7,800 nucleotides of DNA. It comes from JABFSC01 sp031389045. Lineage in GTDB: Bacteria > Desulfobacterota > Binatia > Bin18. The stretch's first letter is position 1. Each line of letters begins with the position of its first letter. The stretch lies in contig JANMSE010000334.1 of NCBI GenBank assembly GCA_031389045.1, forward strand, positions 1-7,800, in the 5' to 3' direction. The translations under genes and the position numbers were made by a program. Under the pieces are notes generated by a model. The model was not told the origin of the DNA, ran no database searches, and saw only the letters and a program-made list of their open reading frames with translations. This document shows positions 5,283 to 7,800 of this stretch, piece after piece.

Positions 5283-5675
5283 ATGAGAGCGAAGGTGCAC
5301 AAATTCATTAATATGACAGTACTGGGTCTGGCCTTGGTCTCGCCGAGCATCCCGGCCTGGGCAGGGGCAGTGAGCCGCCCTGAGGTGACAATATCGGGCG
5401 ACTACGCAACCGGAAGCATGGCGGGGGCGCGCTATAGTCAGGACAGCCAACAATTCATTGGCTGTATCAATAACAGTCGGATCGGGAGTTCCTCCGTCAC
5501 ATGTTTAGCAATGGACAAGACGGGCAGGTCTTTAACCTGTAGTAGCACGGTGGCGAATTTTGTGGTGGCGGTCAAAGCGATCACTGACTTCTCGCGCATC
5601 AGCTTTGGCGTCAACTCCGACGCTTCCACCTGCCGGGTTCTGGAGGTGAATAACTCCTCTAGTCATCTCAGGTAA
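5283..5675 (+). CDS. Small secreted four-cysteine protein, paralogue B
   Basis: This 130-residue protein begins with a Sec signal peptide: MRAKVHKF, a hydrophobic core and cleavage after Ala-Trp-Ala (25-27), the same place as in paralogue A. The mature part has TGSMAGARYSQDSQQFIGC (43-61) and cysteines at 61, 74, 86 and 117, matching the four of paralogue A, and both end in a Ser/Asn-rich segment plus Leu/Ile-Arg. It is shorter in the first inter-cysteine loop (12 residues against 15). The gene lies 86 bp after paralogue A with no promoter-like repeat between, so the two probably share a transcript. The homology extends upstream to the ribosome binding site, which points to a local tandem duplication. 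A 12-bp-stem hairpin follows the stop. Function unknown. Confidence 0.8.
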   Translation: MRAKVHKFINMTVLGLALVSPSIPAWAGAVSRPEVTISGDYATGSMAGARYSQDSQQFIGCINNSRIGSSSVTCLAMDKTGRSLTCSSTVANFVVAVKAITDFSRISFGVNSDASTCRVLEVNNSSSHLR

Positions 5676-5697
5676 GCAACAACAATGGCCACGTAAC

Positions 5698-5727
5698 GCG
5701 GCGGGAGCGCAACCACGCTCCCGCCGC
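5698..5727 (+). terminator. Strong hairpin after the small secreted pair
   Basis: GCGGCGGGAGCG (5698-5709) pairs perfectly with CGCTCCCGCCGC (5716-5727) across the six-base loop CAACCA. It starts 22 bases after the stop of paralogue B and 124 bases before the methyltransferase start. There is no T-run, so termination may be partial or factor-assisted, but position and stability mark it as a transcript 3' end. Confidence 0.6.
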
Positions 5728-5836
5728 CACTGGCAAGAGAGGACAAGGACACCCTCCGTTCCGTCTGCTGACCAATAATCAACGTATGGAACTGAGACAA
5801 CCAGCAGGCCGCGCGGCAGAAACGACCGTAACACAT

Positions 5837-5843
5837 AAGGAGA
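5837..5843 (+). promoter_or_regulatory. Ribosome binding site deciding the start of the SAM methyltransferase
   Basis: AAGGAGA lies eight bases before the ATG at 5852. The longer in-frame start at 5786 has no such site and would add 22 residues unlike the family. Confidence 0.75.
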
Positions 5844-5851
5844 AAAGACCC

Positions 5852-6673
5852 ATGACTCTCAATACCCCTGAAATGGAAGCGCTCAAGGTCCGTCTCAAAA
5901 CGACGTGGATGGCTGGCGACTACGGGCATTTCGCCACGTATCTGGAGCCCGGCGCTTTGGAGTTCCTTGCCCGTCTGGCGATCGCGCCCGGCACACGGAT
6001 GCTGGATGTTGCTTGTGGCGCGGGTCAGATCGCGATTCCAGCCGCACGCGCTGGTGTGCGCGTGACGGGCATCGACATCGCCTCCAATTTGATCGAACAG
6101 GCGCGTGCGCGCGCCAAGGTTGCGGGTGTCGCTGTTCGATTTGACGACGGTGACGCGGAGATGCTTCCCTATGAGGATGCCGCGTTCGATTTAGTGGTCA
6201 GTCTGATTGGTGCCATGTTCGCGCCGCGGCCCGAGCGGGTCGCGGCTGAATTGGTGCGCGTGTGTCGGCCCGGTGGCCGTATCGCCCTGGCGAACTGGAC
6301 GCCCGAGGGCCATGTCGGCCAGATGTTCAAGATTCTCGGCACTCACGTGCCGCCGCCGCCCATGGCCTCGCCGCTGAAATGGGGGGAGGAATCGACCGTC
6401 CGCGAACGGCTGCAAGGTGGTGTCGCCAAGCTGGACATCACGAAACGCCTGTATCCGATGCGGTATCCCTTCCCGCCGACGAAGGTGGTCGAGTTTTTCC
6501 GCGCCTATTACGGCCCGACCAATCGTGCGTTCGCGACACTCGATGTCGCCGGACAGCGCGCATTGAGTCACGACCTTGAGCAGCTCTGGGCGGGCAATAA
6601 TCGCGCGCGTGATGGCTCGACGCACGTTGAGGCGGAGTACCTCGAAGTGATGGCGATCCGCGCCGCGCACTGA
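5852..6673 (+). CDS. Cytosolic class I SAM-dependent methyltransferase (UbiE/Methyltransf_11 type)
   Basis: This 273-residue soluble protein has the Rossmann-like SAM-binding core in order: motif I LDVACGAGQ (51-59), the acidic residue ending the second strand in GID (73-75), DGDAEMLPY (99-107), FDLVVSLIGAMFAP (112-125), and the RPGGRIALANWTPEG segment (139-153). The C-terminal part (about 170-273) is the variable substrate cap. The ANWTPEG segment is typical of a broad group of poorly characterised methyltransferases, so the substrate (a quinone-like, lipid or small-molecule acceptor) cannot be stated. It lies between the strong hairpin after the small secreted pair and copy 4 of the repeat. 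Its TGA stop overlaps the first two bases of that copy, so the final residues may have been set by the repeat's arrival. No sequence-level link to the mddA-like gene is visible. Confidence 0.85.
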   Translation: MTLNTPEMEALKVRLKTTWMAGDYGHFATYLEPGALEFLARLAIAPGTRMLDVACGAGQIAIPAARAGVRVTGIDIASNLIEQARARAKVAGVAVRFDDGDAEMLPYEDAAFDLVVSLIGAMFAPRPERVAAELVRVCRPGGRIALANWTPEGHVGQMFKILGTHVPPPPMASPLKWGEESTVRERLQGGVAKLDITKRLYPMRYPFPPTKVVEFFRAYYGPTNRAFATLDVAGQRALSHDLEQLWAGNNRARDGSTHVEAEYLEVMAIRAAH

Positions 6674-6739
6674 ACAATTGTTCCGTCATTTGTCACGCCT
6701 TCCTTGGAAGAAACCCAAAAACTCTGTCAGAGAAGGAGG
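6672..6739 (+). promoter_or_regulatory. GAACAATTGTTC element, copy 4, leading into the M15 peptidase start
   Basis: The palindrome (6672-6683) and following bases are identical to copy 3 for 30 bp (through 6701). The rest of the leader differs but again ends in a strong Shine-Dalgarno, AAGGAGG (6733-6739), at nearly the same distance as in copies 2 and 3. Here that site directly serves the ATG at 6745 (five-base spacing). The whole 71-bp gap between the two genes is this element. Confidence 0.65.
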
Positions 6740-6744
6740 ACAGT

Positions 6745-7530
6745 ATGTACGAGCTACCACTTGAGAAGGCGGAGCGAAAAACCACCAACGGGCATCAATA
6801 CTATGTGTTCCCAGCGCCACCCCACCATACCAACCAAGTAGACCGCCCCACCGTGTACGCGGATGTCAAATCATTGCCGCCCTATACGGGAAAAGGAAGC
6901 AAAGGCACGGTCCGGATGCATCCTGAGGTGATGGCGCCAGCCAACGTGTTGCTGTCAGCGCTGATCGATTACGGAACCAAGATCAACGATTGGAGCATGC
7001 AAAGTGCTTATATCCACAATGGATACCGGCCGGACGACGCAACGCAGGGATACCATTACTTGCGCATTATCAAAAAAACCATTGCCGAGAACCCCAAGAT
7101 TTTTGGGACCACGACTTTCCCCAGTAATTTGGAGGCCGACGCGCAGAGCGTGTTGGGCAAACGCGGCGAGCCCCGACGGGAAGCGTTTCGAAAAAATGTG
7201 GTGGAGTCGCCGGGCTGGAATCAGAAGTTAGCGGACCAGTTGTTTTGGATTGTTGATCGCACCTACGCGCCCCAGGGGTTCAACCCGCATGCGACGGGGT
7301 TTGTGTTTGATCTGGATTTTTCGATTATTTCGATCATTAAGGGCAAAATCTACGAAACCATGCTGGGCACGAGCACGGCCCTCAATGGCTGGGCCCTCCA
7401 AAGCGCAGCCGGTCTGTGGCTCAACACCTACGCCACGAAATTTGGGTTTGATTCGTACGATACCAGCATAGAAGTCTTTCATCAGGAATACCGGAATTGG
7501 AAGACGCCGAGTCCGGGTGCGAAGCCTTAA
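6745..7530 (+). CDS. M15 / VanY-type zinc peptidase (D-Ala-D-Ala carboxypeptidase or related)
   Basis: This 261-residue protein carries the metal-site pattern of the LAS/M15 peptidases, which cut peptidoglycan stem peptides (VanY, VanX, some phage endolysins). An HxxGxxxD motif gives the zinc ligands His182 and Asp189 (HATGFVFD), and ExxH at 243-246 (EVFH, usual form EPWH) gives the catalytic Glu and third ligand His. The GYRP segment (93-96) matches the conserved Gly-Tyr-Arg before the active site. WLNTYATKFGF (225-235) fits the WLaenAhkyGF helix of the family. All key residues are present, so it should be active. No signal peptide or membrane helix is seen, which is odd for a cell-wall enzyme; it may act on cytoplasmic peptides, be released by lysis or another route, or be phage-derived. 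Copy 4 of the repeat forms its leader. A MITE-like element follows. Confidence 0.75.
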   Translation: MYELPLEKAERKTTNGHQYYVFPAPPHHTNQVDRPTVYADVKSLPPYTGKGSKGTVRMHPEVMAPANVLLSALIDYGTKINDWSMQSAYIHNGYRPDDATQGYHYLRIIKKTIAENPKIFGTTTFPSNLEADAQSVLGKRGEPRREAFRKNVVESPGWNQKLADQLFWIVDRTYAPQGFNPHATGFVFDLDFSIISIIKGKIYETMLGTSTALNGWALQSAAGLWLNTYATKFGFDSYDTSIEVFHQEYRNWKTPSPGAKP

Positions 7531-7573
7531 TCCATGGTGACGAGCACATTCGGTCCTGTCGTTGTGGAGAGAC

Positions 7574-7584
7574 GCCCCGCTGGG
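7574..7584. repeat. Left target-site duplication of the MITE-like element
   Basis: GCCCCGCTGGG abuts the left terminal repeat. It matches GCCCCGCTGAG (7789-7799) on the other side at 10 of 11 positions, nine of them consecutive. Confidence 0.65.
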
Positions 7585-7788
7585 CAATGGCATTAAGTTA
7601 AGGAACGTTTTGTCGTGGTGGAAACTGCCCCCGCGCCACCGCCTGCCGGGGACTGAACTCCCCGGCTACCCTCATCGCCTCGCTCCGCGAGGCCAGATAT
7701 GCCGCAGAGCGGCATTTGAGGGTAGCCGGGGGTTTCATCCCCCGGTTCGCAGCAAGCAGTGAGGCTTCGGCTTAACTTAATGCTATTG
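7585..7788. mobile_element. 204-bp MITE-like element with IS4-like ends
   Basis: Terminal inverted repeats are CAATGGCATTAAGTTAAG (7585-7602) and the reverse complement of CAATAGCATTAAGTTAAG (7771-7788): 17 of 18 match. An 11-bp imperfect direct repeat sits exactly at both outer borders. As I recall, IS4 of E. coli has 18-bp ends starting TAATG and ending CAGTTAAG, and makes 11-13-bp duplications, so an IS4-family transposase is the likely driver. There is no coding capacity. The interior is made of hairpins: 7645-7666 (8-bp stem), 7677-7693 (7 bp), 7699-7715 (7 bp), 7726-7745 (7 bp), plus a 15-bp long-range pairing of 7660-7674 with 7717-7731. It lies 54 bases after the peptidase stop and could end its transcript. 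Confidence 0.7.
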
Positions 7789-7799
7789 GCCCCGCTGAG
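7789..7799. repeat. Right target-site duplication of the MITE-like element
   Basis: GCCCCGCTGAG directly follows the right terminal repeat and pairs with the copy at 7574-7584. The single mismatch implies that the insertion is not very recent. Confidence 0.65.
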
Positions 7800-7800
7800 G

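Noticed and set aside
5786..5851. N-terminal extension of the SAM methyltransferase
   Set aside because: AAGGAGA is placed for the ATG at 5852, and the extra 22 residues are low in structure.
4626..6701. Integron attC sites separating gene cassettes
   Set aside because: The repeats lack the R'/R'' core pair around a long imperfect palindrome, and they sit in leaders with Shine-Dalgarno ends instead of following genes.
1270..6701. CRISPR array
   Set aside because: Four copies kilobases apart with genes between them; no regular spacers and no cas genes.
7562..7762. Forward open frame inside the MITE-like element
   Set aside because: It starts before the terminal repeat, runs through hairpin DNA and encodes a Pro/Arg-rich peptide with no ribosome site.

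Overview
The window looks like part of a chromosome from an uncultured, probably Gram-negative bacterium, moderately GC-rich by eye. The evidence is a twin-arginine signal, several Sec signal peptides, strong GAAAGGAG-type ribosome binding sites and wide intergenic regions rich in repeats. I cannot name the phylum from sequence alone.

Layout. A reverse-strand gene enters at the left edge (1-47; first 15 codons only). After about 310 bases with no recognisable gene comes a reverse-strand, Tat-exported nitroreductase-like protein (359-997). The divergent intergenic region 998-1516 is unusually crowded. It holds a 28-bp perfect palindrome, an IS-end-like fragment, two G-quadruplex motifs on opposite strands, two copies of a 12-bp palindrome (GAACAATTGTTC) and eight tandem 7-bp repeats. 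Then follow six forward genes: a large secreted protein with an Ig-like domain, a probable alpha/alpha-toroid and a C-terminal PASTA domain (1517-3601); a membrane methyltransferase of the methanethiol S-methyltransferase (MddA) type (3766-4548); two tandem paralogous small secreted four-cysteine proteins (4777-5196 and 5283-5675); a cytosolic class I SAM methyltransferase (5852-6673); and an M15/VanY-type zinc peptidase (6745-7530). The right end carries a 204-bp MITE-like element with 18-bp terminal inverted repeats and an 11-bp imperfect target duplication, resembling IS4-family ends.

How the parts may work together. Three genes or gene groups (the toroid-PASTA protein, the small secreted pair and the M15 peptidase) are preceded, in the same orientation, by a near-identical 30-bp element that starts with GAACAATTGTTC and leads into a purine-rich Shine-Dalgarno region. 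Two copies (1324-1389 and 4626-4691) match over 66 bp without gaps. The two methyltransferase genes lack it. This suggests either a dispersed operator/leader that ties envelope and secreted functions into one regulon, or a mobile leader-type repeat. It is the most interesting signal in the window. No CRISPR, tRNA, rRNA or transposase gene was seen.
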